Assembly (NCBI RefSeq): GCF_014323725.1
Contig: NZ_JABVED010000010.1
Span: 151,729 to 215,728, forward strand
Direction: 5' to 3'
Length of the DNA: 64,000 nucleotides
From: Actinokineospora xionganensis
GTDB lineage: Bacteria > Actinomycetota > Actinomycetes > Mycobacteriales > Pseudonocardiaceae
Numbering within the stretch: the stretch's first letter is position 1; each line of letters begins with the position of its first letter. Both the position numbers and the translations under genes were made by a program. Shown here one piece after another: positions 48,850-59,763 of this stretch. A model generated the notes under the pieces. That model was not told the DNA's origin. It did no database searches and saw nothing but the letters and a program-made list of their open reading frames with translations.

Positions 48850-49404
48850 GTGGCAGACAGCAACGCATCCCTCGTTGGGACGAAGGTGAAGGCCACCCTG
48901 CACACCTCGCAGGGTGACATCCGGATCAACCTTTTCCCCGACCACGCACCCAAGACCGTGGCAAACTTCGTCGGATTGGCGGAGGGCACCAAGGACTACT
49001 CGCAGAAGAACGCGTCGGGCACCAAGTCCGGACCGTTCTACGACGGCTCGATTTTCCATCGGGTGATCGACGGCTTCATGCTCCAGGGCGGTGACCCGAC
49101 CGGTACCGGCCGCGGTGGTCCCGGCTACCAGTTCGCCGACGAGTTCCACCCGGAACTGCAGTTCAACAAGCCCTACCTGCTGGCCATGGCCAACTCCGGG
49201 GCGAACACGAACGGCTCGCAGTTCTTCGTCACGGTGGGCCCGACCACTTGGTTGAACTTCAAGCACACCATTTTCGGTGAGGTCGCCGATCAGGAGTCCC
49301 GCACCGTGGTCGACGCGATCGGCCGGATGGCGACGGGCCCGAACGACAAGCCTCTCGAGGACGTGGTGATCACCAAGGTCACCATCGAGCGCTCCGAGGG
49401 CTGA
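48850..49404 (+). CDS. ppiA: Peptidyl-prolyl cis-trans isomerase, cyclophilin type
   Basis: This 184-residue cytoplasmic cyclophilin has the catalytic motifs FHRVIDGFMLQGGDPTGTG (Arg in FHR), MANSGANTNGSQFFV and TWLNFKHTIFGEV. It has no signal peptide. The gene order cwsA-ppiA-rhomboid-PH-crgA matches Mycobacterium. GTG 48850 is the start; the stop abuts the rhomboid GTG, so the two are probably cotranscribed. Confidence 0.96.
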   Translation: MADSNASLVGTKVKATLHTSQGDIRINLFPDHAPKTVANFVGLAEGTKDYSQKNASGTKSGPFYDGSIFHRVIDGFMLQGGDPTGTGRGGPGYQFADEFHPELQFNKPYLLAMANSGANTNGSQFFVTVGPTTWLNFKHTIFGEVADQESRTVVDAIGRMATGPNDKPLEDVVITKVTIERSEG

Positions 49405-50331
49405 GTGACCACTCCGCCCGAACCGACAGGGACGCAGGCGGGCCTGCCCGCCTGCGTTCGTCACCCCGGCAGACAGACCGGGTTGCGCTGCACGCGCTGC
49501 GACCGGCCGGCGTGCCCGGAGTGCCTCGTGGAGGCATCGGTCGGCTTCCAGTGCGTCGACTGCGTCCGGCAGGCGCGCAGCGAGGTCCGGCGGGCCACCA
49601 CGGTCGCGGGCGCCGAGTTGGCGGACAAGCCGGTTCTCGTGCCCGTGTTCATCGGCGTCAACGTGGCGATGTTCGTCATCACGGTGGCGTTGGCGCGCGA
49701 CCTCTTCAACAACCAACAGTCAGAGCTGTTCGCGGCGCTGCTGCACTACGCCCCATCGATCGCCGAAGGCGAATGGTGGCGCATCGTCACCAGCGGATTC
49801 CTGCACTTCGGTCCTGTCCATGTGCTGGTCAACTGCGTCGCGTTGTGGTTTCTGCGTGACCTGGAGTTGCTCTTGGGCCGGCTCAGGTTCGCGCTGGTCT
49901 ACTTCCTGTCGATGCTGGGCGGCAGCCTCGCGGTCTACCTGTTCGCCGCCCTGGGGACAAGAACTGCCGGCGCGTCCGGCGCGGTGTACGGAATGCTCGG
50001 TGGTTTGTTGGTCGCCGTGATCCGGCTAAAGCGGGACAAGCACGTTCTGATGTCCGTGCTGGGGATCATCGCGCTGAACATCGCCTTCAGCATCACCGTG
50101 CCCGGCATCTCGCTGCTCGGGCACCTCGGCGGTCTGTTCGTCGGCGCGGTCGTCACCGCGGGCATGGTCTATGCGCCACCCGCGAAGCGGAAGCCGGTGC
50201 AGATCGGGACGGTTGCGGCTGTGATCGTGGTGGTTGCGGCGCTGTTCGTGGTCCGCACACCGCAGGTGAATGACCAGGTGTTCTGCACGAACCCGACCAC
50301 TCTCGAGTGCTACTACGCGACGCGGCTCTAG
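49405..50331 (+). CDS. Rhomboid family intramembrane serine protease
   Basis: This 308-residue membrane protease has the catalytic dyad Ser191 in AGASGAVYGMLGG and His240 in LLGHLGGLFVG, with the oxyanion Asn in HVLVNCVALW. A cytosolic N-terminal B-box-like zinc motif precedes the six helices (CVRHPGRQTGLRCTRCDRPACPE split as CxxH and CxxC pairs). The GTG at 49405 directly follows the ppiA stop. The extracellular C-terminus after the last helix has two Cys (FCTNPTTLEC). The substrate is unknown. The last four bases overlap the stop of the convergent PH gene. Confidence 0.93.
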   Translation: MTTPPEPTGTQAGLPACVRHPGRQTGLRCTRCDRPACPECLVEASVGFQCVDCVRQARSEVRRATTVAGAELADKPVLVPVFIGVNVAMFVITVALARDLFNNQQSELFAALLHYAPSIAEGEWWRIVTSGFLHFGPVHVLVNCVALWFLRDLELLLGRLRFALVYFLSMLGGSLAVYLFAALGTRTAGASGAVYGMLGGLLVAVIRLKRDKHVLMSVLGIIALNIAFSITVPGISLLGHLGGLFVGAVVTAGMVYAPPAKRKPVQIGTVAAVIVVVAALFVVRTPQVNDQVFCTNPTTLECYYATRL

Positions 50332-50597
50332 GTCCGTAGGCGCAGCAGGGCGTCGGTGACGTCGTAGGGCTCCGCGCCGAGGTCCAGCCTGCCCAGGATC
50401 ACCAGGGCGGGCTCCTCGGCGTTGTCGGCGTCGATCTCGACGACTTCGCTCTCGCGGCCCAGCCTGCGCGTTCGGGTGACCCGGATGTTGACTTCGCCCC
50501 ACGACCAGTGCCGTGCGCCGAACAACCCGCGAACGGTCACGCCCGACTGGTCCGCGGCCAGGCGAGGGCGCGCGACGGTGCCGAACAACGACAGCAA
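50328..50597 (-). CDS. PH domain-containing protein, N-terminal membrane part out of frame
   Basis: The C-terminal 89 residues form the PH-like domain seen in the mycobacterial protein between ppiA and crgA: FGTVARPRLAADQSGVTVRG, RHWSWGEVNIRVTRTRR, and LVILGRLDLGAEPYDVTDAL. The expected N-terminal two-helix membrane anchor begins at 50697 (GTG; EPVSWAPQPAVVGVGWVMT, ALLGF) but in a different frame, and about 20 residues of the second helix seem missing. A deletion with frameshift near 50600 has therefore split the gene. Only a TTG start can express the PH part. It may be a pseudogene. The stop overlaps the rhomboid stop by 4 bases. Confidence 0.6.
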   Translation of the reverse strand: MLSLFGTVARPRLAADQSGVTVRGLFGARHWSWGEVNIRVTRTRRLGRESEVVEIDADNAEEPALVILGRLDLGAEPYDVTDALLRLRT

Positions 50598-50699
50598 GCC
50601 CGTGGTGAAAGCCCAGCAGCGCGAGCACGGTCATGACCCAACCCACGCCGACGACGGCGGGCTGGGGCGCCCAACTCACGGGTTCAAGGTTTCGCACGG

Positions 50700-50721
50700 T
50701 TATCCACAGTAGTTATCCACA
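50700..50721 (+). promoter_or_regulatory. Two perfect DnaA boxes TTATCCACA upstream of the PH gene
   Basis: Exact TTATCCACA at 50700-50708 and 50713-50721, same direction, 13 bases apart. They lie in the gap between the PH gene start region and the crgA stop, 17 kb right of oriC. Confidence 0.7.
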
Positions 50722-50822
50722 CTGGGGATGACTTACATCCATGTGGTTCAGTCGTGTGGGCTGAATGGATGTATCCCGCCGACACGATGGAGTGAAACGG
50801 CAGGACTCTCCGTGGGCGCGGG

Positions 50823-51089
50823 TCAGCGCCAGCGCATCGTCATCAGCAGGCCGGCGATCATCAGCGCGAATCCGATGGCGAAGTTCCAGTTGCCCAGGTC
50901 CGCCATGAACCCGATCTTCTGACCCGCGATGTAGTTCACGACCAGCCACGAGAGGCCGATCAGCATCACTCCGAGCATCACCGCGACGTAAATCGGGTGG
51001 GACGGTCCCGCTGACTTGACCTTCACCGGCGTGCGGCGATCGCTCGGCGCGGTGTAGACGTCCTTCTTGCGGACCTTGGACTTAGGCAT
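50823..51089 (-). CDS. crgA: Cell division protein CrgA
   Basis: This 88-residue two-helix membrane protein recruits and balances divisome components; in Streptomyces it inhibits FtsZ ring formation, and in Mycobacterium it binds FtsZ, FtsI and Cws[14 protein letters not shown] is the family start. The helices are [20 protein letters not shown] and [16 protein letters not shown], joined by the conserved GNWNFAIGF turn. It is divergent from the sortase gene with about 170 bases between. Confidence 0.96.
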   Translation of the reverse strand: MPKSKVRKKDVYTAPSDRRTPVKVKSAGPSHPIYVAVMLGVMLIGLSWLVVNYIAGQKIGFMADLGNWNFAIGFALMIAGLLMTMRWR

Positions 51090-51260
51090 GCTGTCCTCGC
51101 CTGACGTGGAGCGTTGGGTGCGGTTGTTCTAAGGCATGGGCGCAACTCCCGCCGATGCAACACGTTAACGTAGCTGAGGACGTAGCCGAATCACCAGTCG
51201 CCAACGTTCTGACTTCGTTAGCGCGAGGGTGGTCGGGCAACACCCGCGAGAGGAGCCCGC

Positions 51261-52133
51261 GTGAGCACGCTCGACAGCGGCGACAGCCCGGCAGAATCCC
51301 CGGTCGGCCCTGGTCAGGGCCCAGATTCGGGAGATTCCGAGCGGGTTCGCTCAGTTGTTCGCGGGCTCGGCGAATTACTCATCACGGCGGGTCTCGTGGT
51401 GCTTCTTTTCGTCGTATACGAGGTTTACGTCACCGACCTGGTCTCCGCGGGCAAGCAGCGGGAGGCCACCTCGGCGCTCGAGGACACCTGGAAGGCGGGG
51501 CCGCCCGAGGAAGAGCGGGTCGACCACTTCGAGGGCCTGGGCGAGGGCGCGGGCTTCGCGAAGATGTTCGTCCCCGCCCTGGGCAGCGACTACGCGTTCA
51601 CCATCCTCGAGGGCACCACCGAGAAGACCCTGGAGGTCGGCCCCGGCCACTACCCGGGCACGGCGTACCCGGGGCAGCCCGGCAACTTCGCCGTGGCGGG
51701 CCATCGAGTCGGCAAGGGCGCCCCGTTCAACGACATCGACCTGCTCAACTCGTGCGACGCGATCGTGGTCGAGACCCGGTTCAGCTGGTTCGTCTACCGG
51801 GTGATGCCGAAAAAGGACGAGGTGGGCCGGTGGGCGGAGAAGGCGGCCGACCCGCGGTGCAAGGGCGTGGCCCCGCTCGGCGCGCCGTATGACGAGGTGG
51901 TCGGGCAGGAGATCGTCAGCCCGAGGGACAGCTCGGTCATCGCGCCGGTCCCGCACCGCCCGGGCGCCGAGGGCAGCGTCGGCGAGCAGGTCACGCTGAT
52001 GACGCTGACGACTTGTCATCCGCGGTTCTCCGACCGCGAGCGCCTCATCGTCCATGCTGTGTTCGTCCAGCACTGGGCGAAGGACCCGGCGCATCCTGAG
52101 TTCAGGCCGCCAGAGTTGAAGGAGACCTCCTGA
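51261..52133 (+). CDS. Class E sortase
   Basis: This 290-residue transpeptidase anchors surface proteins to the wall. An N-terminal membrane helix (LLITAGLVVLLFVVYEVYV) precedes the sortase barrel. The catalytic residues are His148 (AVAGHRVG), Cys252 (TLTTCHPRF) and Arg261 (SDRERLIV), the TLTTC form typical of class E. Class E enzymes favour LAxTG signals. GTG 51261 has GAGAGGAG upstream. Its stop overlaps the start of the next small membrane protein by one base (TGATG), so the two are coupled. Confidence 0.93.
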   Translation: MSTLDSGDSPAESPVGPGQGPDSGDSERVRSVVRGLGELLITAGLVVLLFVVYEVYVTDLVSAGKQREATSALEDTWKAGPPEEERVDHFEGLGEGAGFAKMFVPALGSDYAFTILEGTTEKTLEVGPGHYPGTAYPGQPGNFAVAGHRVGKGAPFNDIDLLNSCDAIVVETRFSWFVYRVMPKKDEVGRWAEKAADPRCKGVAPLGAPYDEVVGQEIVSPRDSSVIAPVPHRPGAEGSVGEQVTLMTLTTCHPRFSDRERLIVHAVFVQHWAKDPAHPEFRPPELKETS

Positions 52134-52288
52134 TGTACGGGTGGATTTGGCGGCACCTGCCGGGCCCGATGGCGGTCCGCGCGATCACCGCGTGCCTGCT
52201 CATCGCCGCAGTGGTGGCGCTGCTGATGTTCGTGGTGTTCCCGTGGATCGAGCCGAAGCTGCCGTTCAACCAGGTCACGACCGAATAG
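52133..52288 (+). CDS. 51-residue single-helix membrane protein coupled to sortase
   Basis: The reading frame begins at the ATG that overlaps the sortase stop (TGATG) with AAGGAG 12 bases upstream. The peptide starts MYGWIWRHLPGP and has one strong helix ITACLLIAAVVALLMFVVF. It ends in WIEPKLPFNQVTTE. The Trp/His/Pro-rich start and conserved WIEPKLPF end look family-specific; small proteins of this kind commonly follow actinobacterial sortase E genes. It may assist or anchor the sortase. The last 14 bases overlap the convergent APC permease. Confidence 0.8.
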   Translation: MYGWIWRHLPGPMAVRAITACLLIAAVVALLMFVVFPWIEPKLPFNQVTTE

Positions 52289-53498
52289 CGAGCCTGGCCA
52301 GCAGCCCGGCGGCGAGCACGCCCGCGCCGAGGAGGACCGAGCCGAACGGCAGGGTCAGGGCGAGCACGACACAGCCGACGAATCCGGCGACGTTGAGCCA
52401 CCGCGGCCACCGTCGTTCGGCCGCGGGCTGGCGGTAGGCGCTCGTGTTGGCGACCGCGTAGTAGACGAGCACGCCGAACGACGAGAACCCGACGACTCCC
52501 CGCAGGTCCGCGAGCAGCACCAGCACGCACACGGTGGCGCCGACAGCCACCTCGGCGCGGCGGGGCACTCCGAAGCGGGAGTCCACGGCGGCCAGGAACG
52601 GCGGCAGGTCCCGGTTGCGCGCCATCGCCATGGCGGTCCGGCCGATCCCGGTGATCAACGCCAGCAGCGCGCCGAGGCTGGCGGCGGCGGCGCCGATCCG
52701 GACGGCGATGGCCAGCCCGGGGTGCCCGGCCACGGTCAGCATGTCGGCCAGCGGCGCACGGGACCCCGCGAGCCGGTCGGGGCCGAGGACGAGCAGCAAC
52801 GTGACGCCGACCGCGAGGTAGACCACCATCGCGCCGCCGAGGGCACCCAGTATGGCCCGGGGAATGGTCCGGGCAGGTTCCCGCACCTCTTCGCTCAACG
52901 TCGCGATCCGCGCGTATCCGGCGAAGGCGAAGAACAGCAGGCCAGCGGCTTGGAGCACGCCGAGGGGTCCGTGGGTGAACCAGTCGCCCGCGGGTTCGGC
53001 CGCGGGGAGCGAGAGGGCGACGGCGCCGATCAGCACGACGAAGACGACGCTCAGCAGCAGCTTGGTGAGCAGCGCGGTCCGGGTGATGCCGAAGCAGTTG
53101 ACCACCGTCAGCACCACGACCGCCGCGGCGGCGATCGGCCGCTCCCATCCCGGCGCCGCGTAGGCGGCGAAGGTGAGCGCCATCGCCGCGCAACTGGCGG
53201 TCTTGCCGATGACGAACCCCCACCCGGCGAGGAACCCCCACCACGGCCCGAGGACCTCACGGCCGAACAGGTAGGTGCCCCCGGAAGCCGGGTAGGCCGC
53301 GGCGAGCTGCGCGGAGGCGGTGGCGTTGCAGTAGGCGACGAACCCGGCGATGACCAGGGCGAACAGGACCGCCCCACCCGCACTGGCCGCCGCGGGCGCG
53401 AACACCGCGAAGACGCCCGCCCCCAACATCGACCCAAGCCCGATGGCGGTCGCGTCGACAGTCCCGAGCCTGCGCGTCAACTGAGTCACGAAGGCCAT
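52275..53498 (-). CDS. APC family amino acid permease
   Basis: This 407-residue, 12-helix permease carries the helix-1 unwound motif GLGSMLGAGVFAVFAP of APC transporters and the helix-6/8 segments LLFFAFAGYARIATLSEEVREPART and LITGIGRTAMAMARN. It is likely a cation-coupled amino acid importer or exchanger; the substrate is unknown. It lies on the minus strand between the sortase pair and trpG, where mycobacterial genomes have no permease, so it is probably a local insertion. The ATG is 16 bases after a weak DnaA-like TTATCCCCA. Confidence 0.9.
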   Translation of the reverse strand: MAFVTQLTRRLGTVDATAIGLGSMLGAGVFAVFAPAAASAGGAVLFALVIAGFVAYCNATASAQLAAAYPASGGTYLFGREVLGPWWGFLAGWGFVIGKTASCAAMALTFAAYAAPGWERPIAAAAVVVLTVVNCFGITRTALLTKLLLSVVFVVLIGAVALSLPAAEPAGDWFTHGPLGVLQAAGLLFFAFAGYARIATLSEEVREPARTIPRAILGALGGAMVVYLAVGVTLLLVLGPDRLAGSRAPLADMLTVAGHPGLAIAVRIGAAAASLGALLALITGIGRTAMAMARNRDLPPFLAAVDSRFGVPRRAEVAVGATVCVLVLLADLRGVVGFSSFGVLVYYAVANTSAYRQPAAERRWPRWLNVAGFVGCVVLALTLPFGSVLLGAGVLAAGLLARLAIRS

Positions 53499-53690
53499 GC
53501 TGTCATGGTCGAGTTATCCCCAACCAAGATCGACATTGACTGAAAATGTCACCCATAGCCTGCGGACACGGCTCAACAGGCCGAAGTGGGCGTATCGCCG
53601 GATGCGCGCGGACGGAACGTTGAAGCCTGAGGCCACTGGCGCTGCGGGCTCAGACCAAAATCCGGTCGTGGCGGACGGTAGGTTGTGGGC

Positions 53691-54338
53691 ATGCGTGTAC
53701 TGGTCGTCGACAACTACGACAGCTTTGTCTACAACCTCGTGCAGTACCTCGCCCAGTTGGGCGCGGAGTGCGAGGTGTGGCGCAACGACGCCGTCGAGCT
53801 GGCCGATCCGGATGCGCTCACTGGGTTCGACGCGGTCCTGATCAGTCCCGGGCCGAGCACGCCGGAGCGGGCGGGGCTCAGTGTCGACGTGGTCAAGCGG
53901 TGCGTCGAGGCGCGCAAGCCGTTGCTTGGGGTCTGCCTCGGTCATCAGGCCATCGCCATCGCCTACGGCTCGACCGTCGACCGGGCGCCCGAACTGCTGC
54001 ATGGGAAGACCAGCCAGGTCGTCCACAACGGCGGCGGTGTCCTGGCCGGGCTGCCCCATCCGTTCACCGCGACCCGCTACCACTCGCTGACGGTGGTCCC
54101 CGAGACGATCTCCGACGAGTTCGAGGTCACCGGGCGCACCGAGACCGGCATCGTCATGGCGATGCGGCACCGGGAGTTGCCGATCGAGGGTGTGCAGTTC
54201 CATCCGGAGTCGGTGCTGACCGACGGCGGGCACCGGATGCTCGCCAACTGGCTGGCGACCGCCGGGTTCGAGGTGCCGCAAGCCCGGGTCGCCGAGTTGG
54301 AGCGCGACATGCGCGCGCTCACCCAAGCCCTGGCATAG
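53691..54338 (+). CDS. trpG: Glutamine amidotransferase, anthranilate/PABA synthase component II
   Basis: This 215-residue class I glutaminase supplies ammonia to chorismate-using synthases for tryptophan or folate. The triad is Cys82 (GVCLGHQAI), His171 and Glu173 (QFHPESV), and the start MRVLVVDNYDSFVYNLVQYL is typical. TAGGTT six bases before ATG 53691 points to a leaderless start; a GTG six bases upstream is possible. The trpG-pknB adjacency is the conserved actinomycete layout. The synthase subunit is not in this window. Confidence 0.93.
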   Translation: MRVLVVDNYDSFVYNLVQYLAQLGAECEVWRNDAVELADPDALTGFDAVLISPGPSTPERAGLSVDVVKRCVEARKPLLGVCLGHQAIAIAYGSTVDRAPELLHGKTSQVVHNGGGVLAGLPHPFTATRYHSLTVVPETISDEFEVTGRTETGIVMAMRHRELPIEGVQFHPESVLTDGGHRMLANWLATAGFEVPQARVAELERDMRALTQALA

Positions 54339-54349
54339 GAAACGGCCCC

Positions 54350-54668
54350 TCCGCGAATGGCGGATTCTCGGGGCCCTCGCACACCTGATGGCGGATGCCG
54401 CGGTCCCAGTCCTTGGCCGTGCGTTCGTGGACCTCGACCTGCGCCGCGGCATCCCGCCGCCGCACCCCGGCCGCGCGAAGCCTGTCGTACTCCGCACGAC
54501 CCGGATGCCCGCTCGTGCCCGTCTTCCCACGGCCACGGACACCGGCCTTCCGCGCCCCCCGAACGCGGTTGCACAGTTCACCCCGACCACCCGGGCAGCG
54601 CCCGAGAGGCTGCCATTCCCCCGGCCCAGGGCCTCGAAAAACCTCGCCCACAACTCCTCAGAAACCAC
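54350..54668 (-). pseudogene. IS30-family transposase N-terminal remnant
   Basis: From ATG 54668 the minus strand reads MVSEELWARFFEALGRGNGS and AARVVGVNCATAF, an IS30-type N-terminal helix-turn-helix. After a frameshift near 54555 the similarity continues in a second frame: ARKAGVRGRGKTG, HPGRAEYDRLRAAGVRRRD and VHERTAKDWDRGIR. Only about 100 of the usual 350-400 residues remain, and no catalytic DDE part or clear terminal repeats are visible. It is a dead insertion remnant between trpG and pknB. Confidence 0.7.
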
Positions 54669-54670
54669 GA

Positions 54671-54707
54671 TCCCCGCAACACCCTGAAATCCAGGGTGTT
54701 GCGGGGA
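54671..54707. terminator. Perfect 16-bp inverted repeat downstream of pknB
   Basis: TCCCCGCAACACCCTG and CAGGGTGTTGCGGGGA pair perfectly with a 5-base loop (AAATC). It lies 42 bases after the pknB stop and next to the IS30 remnant. It can serve as the terminator of the fhaA-pknB operon, although there is no T-run. Confidence 0.65.
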
Positions 54708-54748
54708 CCGCTAGAACTGGCCGAATCGGGAGGGCCGTTTCTCTTGAC

Positions 54749-56728
<1,980 letters not shown>

Positions 56729-56822
56729 CGGTGCGTCGTCCCGCTCCTAGTCAATTCCTGTCCCATCATGCCTGCTGTCTGCCTCCGAGCCGGCTGTTCG
56801 CGGTCTGGCTCGTTCATCCTGC

Positions 56823-58271
56823 TCACCCCGGTGGAGTCTCCTGCGGCCGGCACACGATTGTGATGTGGTCGCCGCGTTGAAGTTTTCCGATCGGCGTGAT
56901 CTCCGTCACCGCGCAGGCCGCTGGGTCTTCCGGCGGGACATCCGACTCGGTGACCACGGTCGACCGAAGGCCGTCGCGCTCCAGTTCAGCGGCGACGTCC
57001 GAGGCAGGCCTGCGGAGGTACCGAGTCGGAATGACCGTCACGATCTCACTTTCGGTACCCGCCTCGGACGGTTTCGGTGAGATCGACGTAGGACTGCTAC
57101 CTGGCCGGCCACCGGATTGCTCGCCGGTGGTCTCGGCGGTCTTGGTTTTGCCGCCGCCGGTCTCGTTCCGGCGTTCGTTCGAACCGTCCGATGCGAAGAG
57201 CGCGGGCAGCAGGAACGCGAGGGCGGCGATGAGCGCGACGGCGAGGACCACGATGGTGATCCACAGGCCGGTCCGGCTCTCCCGCATCGGCTGGCGCGGC
57301 GGGATGCGCATCGGAAACGCCCCCGACGGAGGCCCCGGCGGTCGGACGGGCGCCATGCCGGGATGCGTTCCGGGACCGCTCGGCGGACCCATCCGGTGCG
57401 CGGCCATCGCCAGACCGGACGGCGCGGGCAGTGGGTGACCAGCGCGCACGGCGGCGACGGCGTTGGCGAACTCGCCGCCGTTGCTGTAGCGCTGCCTCGG
57501 GTCTTTCACCAGCGTCGCCTCGATGACGGCGCGGGTGCCCGGGGGGACGTCCGGCGGCAGCGGCGGCGGCATGTCGCGGATGTGCATCATCGCGACCGTC
57601 ACCGCGTTCTCCGACAGGAACGGCCTGCGCCCGGTGAGGCACTCGTAGCCGACCACGGCCAGCGAGTACACGTCGCTGGCGGGCTCGGCCTCGTGTCCTA
57701 AAGCCTGCTCGGGGGCGATGTAGTGGGCGGTGCCCATGACCATCCCCGACCGGGTGACCGGAGCCGCGTCGGCGGCCTTGGCGATGCCGAAGTCGGTCAG
57801 CTTCACGGTGCCGGTCGGCGTGATCAGGATGTTGCCCGGCTTCACATCGCGGTGGACGTACCCGCGCTCGTGGGCCGCCTGCAGCGCCTGACCAGCCTGT
57901 TCGAGGATGTCGAGCGTCCGCTCGGCGCCGATCCGGCCCTCCTTGGCGAGGATCGCGGCCAGCGGGTCGCCCTCGACGAGTTCCATCACCAGGTACGCGG
58001 TGTCCTGCGGGCCGTCGACTATCGCCGCCGTCTCGCCGTAGTCGTGCACCGCGGCGATACCCGGGTGGTTGATCGACGCGGTGGTCCGGGCCTCGGTGCG
58101 GAAGCGGTGCAGGAACTCGGCGTCGCCGGAGAGCTCCGGCTTGAGCACCTTGACCGCGACCTTGCGGTCGAGCCGGGTGTCGGCGGCCTCCCAGACCTCG
58201 CCCATGCCGCCGACCGCGATGCGGCTGCTGAGCCGATAGCGGTCGGCGAGGAGTAGGCCGGAGGTCAGCAC
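56823..58271 (-). CDS. pknA: Serine/threonine protein kinase PknA
   Basis: This is a 482-residue membrane kinase. The kinase domain has [10 protein letters not shown] (Lys41), HRDVKPGN at 140-147 and LTDFGIAK. A Pro-rich linker ([20 protein letters not shown]) leads to a membrane helix [23 protein letters not shown]. The extracellular tail carries a single PASTA-like module ([32 protein letters not shown]) with two Cys. Mycobacterial PknA lacks a PASTA domain, so this is a lineage feature. GTG 58271 follows the pbpA stop by one base; pknB starts 94 bases downstream. Confidence 0.96.
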   Translation of the reverse strand: MLTSGLLLADRYRLSSRIAVGGMGEVWEAADTRLDRKVAVKVLKPELSGDAEFLHRFRTEARTTASINHPGIAAVHDYGETAAIVDGPQDTAYLVMELVEGDPLAAILAKEGRIGAERTLDILEQAGQALQAAHERGYVHRDVKPGNILITPTGTVKLTDFGIAKAADAAPVTRSGMVMGTAHYIAPEQALGHEAEPASDVYSLAVVGYECLTGRRPFLSENAVTVAMMHIRDMPPPLPPDVPPGTRAVIEATLVKDPRQRYSNGGEFANAVAAVRAGHPLPAPSGLAMAAHRMGPPSGPGTHPGMAPVRPPGPPSGAFPMRIPPRQPMRESRTGLWITIVVLAVALIAALAFLLPALFASDGSNERRNETGGGKTKTAETTGEQSGGRPGSSPTSISPKPSEAGTESEIVTVIPTRYLRRPASDVAAELERDGLRSTVVTESDVPPEDPAACAVTEITPIGKLQRGDHITIVCRPQETPPG

Positions 58272-58272
58272 G

Positions 58273-59763
58273 TCAGCTCCCCCCGGCGAGGAACGCGTTG
58301 ATCGTCGCGCGGCCCACGGCCGCCGAGAGCTTGCCGCCGGTCGCCGCGACGTCGCGGCTCTCGACGAGCACCGCCACGGCGATCTTCGGGTCGTCGGCCG
58401 GGGCGAACGCCACGTACCAGGCGAACGGCGGGGTGTTCTTCGGGTCGTTGCCGGTCTCGGCGGTGCCGGTCTTCGACGCGATGGTCAGCCCGTTGGTCTT
58501 GCCGTCGCCGCCGGTCTTCGCCTCGGAGGCGACCATCATGTCGCGCAACTGGTCGGCGCTGGAGCGCGACATCGCGCGGCCGAGGCTGTCCTCGTCGAGC
58601 TTGGCGATCTCCGAGAGGTCCGGGGCCAGCACCGACTTCACCAGCTGCGGCTTCATCCGCTCGCCGCCGTTGGCGATGGCGGCCACGATCTGCGCGTTCT
58701 GCAGCGGGGTGAGCCGGACGTCGCGCTGGCCGATGCCGCTCTGGTAGAGCGCGTTGGAGTCGCTGATCGTCATGCACTGCTCGGTGCCGGGACCGATGCA
58801 CGACTGCGTCACCTTCATCGGGACGCGCAGGTCGTTCTCGCCGATGCCGAACTTCGCGGCCTGCTCGGACAGCTTGTCGTCCAGGTCGTGGGCGAGTTGG
58901 GCGAACGCGGTGTTGCACGACAGCGACAGGGCGGTCTCCATGGTGACCGTCGTCTGGCTGCCGTTGCAGAAGCCGCGGTTGTAGTTGCGCAGCTCGGAGC
59001 CGCCCACGCCGATCCGGTCGGTCGCGGTGACCTGGTCGTCCTTGGTCTTGCCGTCCTCGAGCGCGGCTGCGGCGACAACCAGCTTGAACGTCGAGCCGGG
59101 CGCGTAGGTCTCGGCGATCGCCCGGTTGAGCATGGGCTTGCGCTTGTCCGCGTTGTACTCCCGCCACGCCTTCTCCTGCGCGGCGCCGTTGTGCGCCGAG
59201 AGCGGGTTCGGGTCATAGGACGGGGTGCTGACCATCGCGAGGATCTCGCCGGTCTTCGGGTTCAGCGCGACCACGGAGCCCGCGAAGCCCTGCTTCTCCA
59301 TCGCCTGGTACGCGGCGAGCTGGGTGGCCGGGTTGATCGTCAGCTCGATGTTGCCGCCGCGCGGGTCGCGGCCGGTGATCAGGTCCGAGAGCCTGCGCAC
59401 GAACAGCCGGTCGTCGGAGCCGTTGAGGATCTCGTCCTCGGCCCGCTCCAGCCCGCCCGCGCCGTAGCGCGTCGAGTAGAACCCGGTGACCGGCGCGTAC
59501 AGCGGGCCGTTCTCGTACACCCGCAGGTACCGCAGCCGGTTGTTCGTCGGCTGGACCTTGGCGATCACCTGGATCTGGTTGTTGGACGAGCGGGCGAGGA
59601 TCTTGCCGCGCTCGCGCGAGTACTCCTCCAGCAGGACCCGCTGGTTGCGCGAGTCCTTGCGGTAGTCGTCGGCCTTGATGATCTGGATGTAGGTGGCGTT
59701 GGCCAGCAGCAGCACGATCATGCAGAGCATTGCCAGGCCGACTCGGCGCAGCGGTGTGTTCAT
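58273..59763 (-). CDS. pbpA: Penicillin-binding protein PbpA (class B transpeptidase)
   Basis: This 496-residue D,D-transpeptidase acts in septal or polar peptidoglycan synthesis. An N-terminal membrane helix ([19 protein letters not shown]) precedes the dimerisation domain. Active-site motifs are STFK (224-227), SCN (282-284) and KTG (431-433). Two extra Cys near 322-330 ([10 protein letters not shown]) may form a disulfide. The ATG overlaps the rodA stop by 4 bases and pknA follows after one base. It is presumed to pair with the RodA encoded upstream as synthase and cross-linker. Confidence 0.97.
   Translation of the reverse strand: MNTPLRRVGLAMLCMIVLLLANATYIQIIKADDYRKDSRNQRVLLEEYSRERGKILARSSNNQIQVIAKVQPTNNRLRYLRVYENGPLYAPVTGFYSTRYGAGGLERAEDEILNGSDDRLFVRRLSDLITGRDPRGGNIELTINPATQLAAYQAMEKQGFAGSVVALNPKTGEILAMVSTPSYDPNPLSAHNGAAQEKAWREYNADKRKPMLNRAIAETYAPGSTFKLVVAAAALEDGKTKDDQVTATDRIGVGGSELRNYNRGFCNGSQTTVTMETALSLSCNTAFAQLAHDLDDKLSEQAAKFGIGENDLRVPMKVTQSCIGPGTEQCMTISDSNALYQSGIGQRDVRLTPLQNAQIVAAIANGGERMKPQLVKSVLAPDLSEIAKLDEDSLGRAMSRSSADQLRDMMVASEAKTGGDGKTNGLTIASKTGTAETGNDPKNTPPFAWYVAFAPADDPKIAVAVLVESRDVAATGGKLSAAVGRATINAFLAGGS

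Noticed and set aside
53513..53521. TTATCCCCA as a DnaA box before the permease
   Set aside because: A mismatch at a key position and no neighbouring boxes.
54671..54707. The inverted repeat as an IS30 terminal repeat pair
   Set aside because: Terminal repeats lie at opposite ends of an element, whereas these arms are five bases apart, so a hairpin terminator is simpler.
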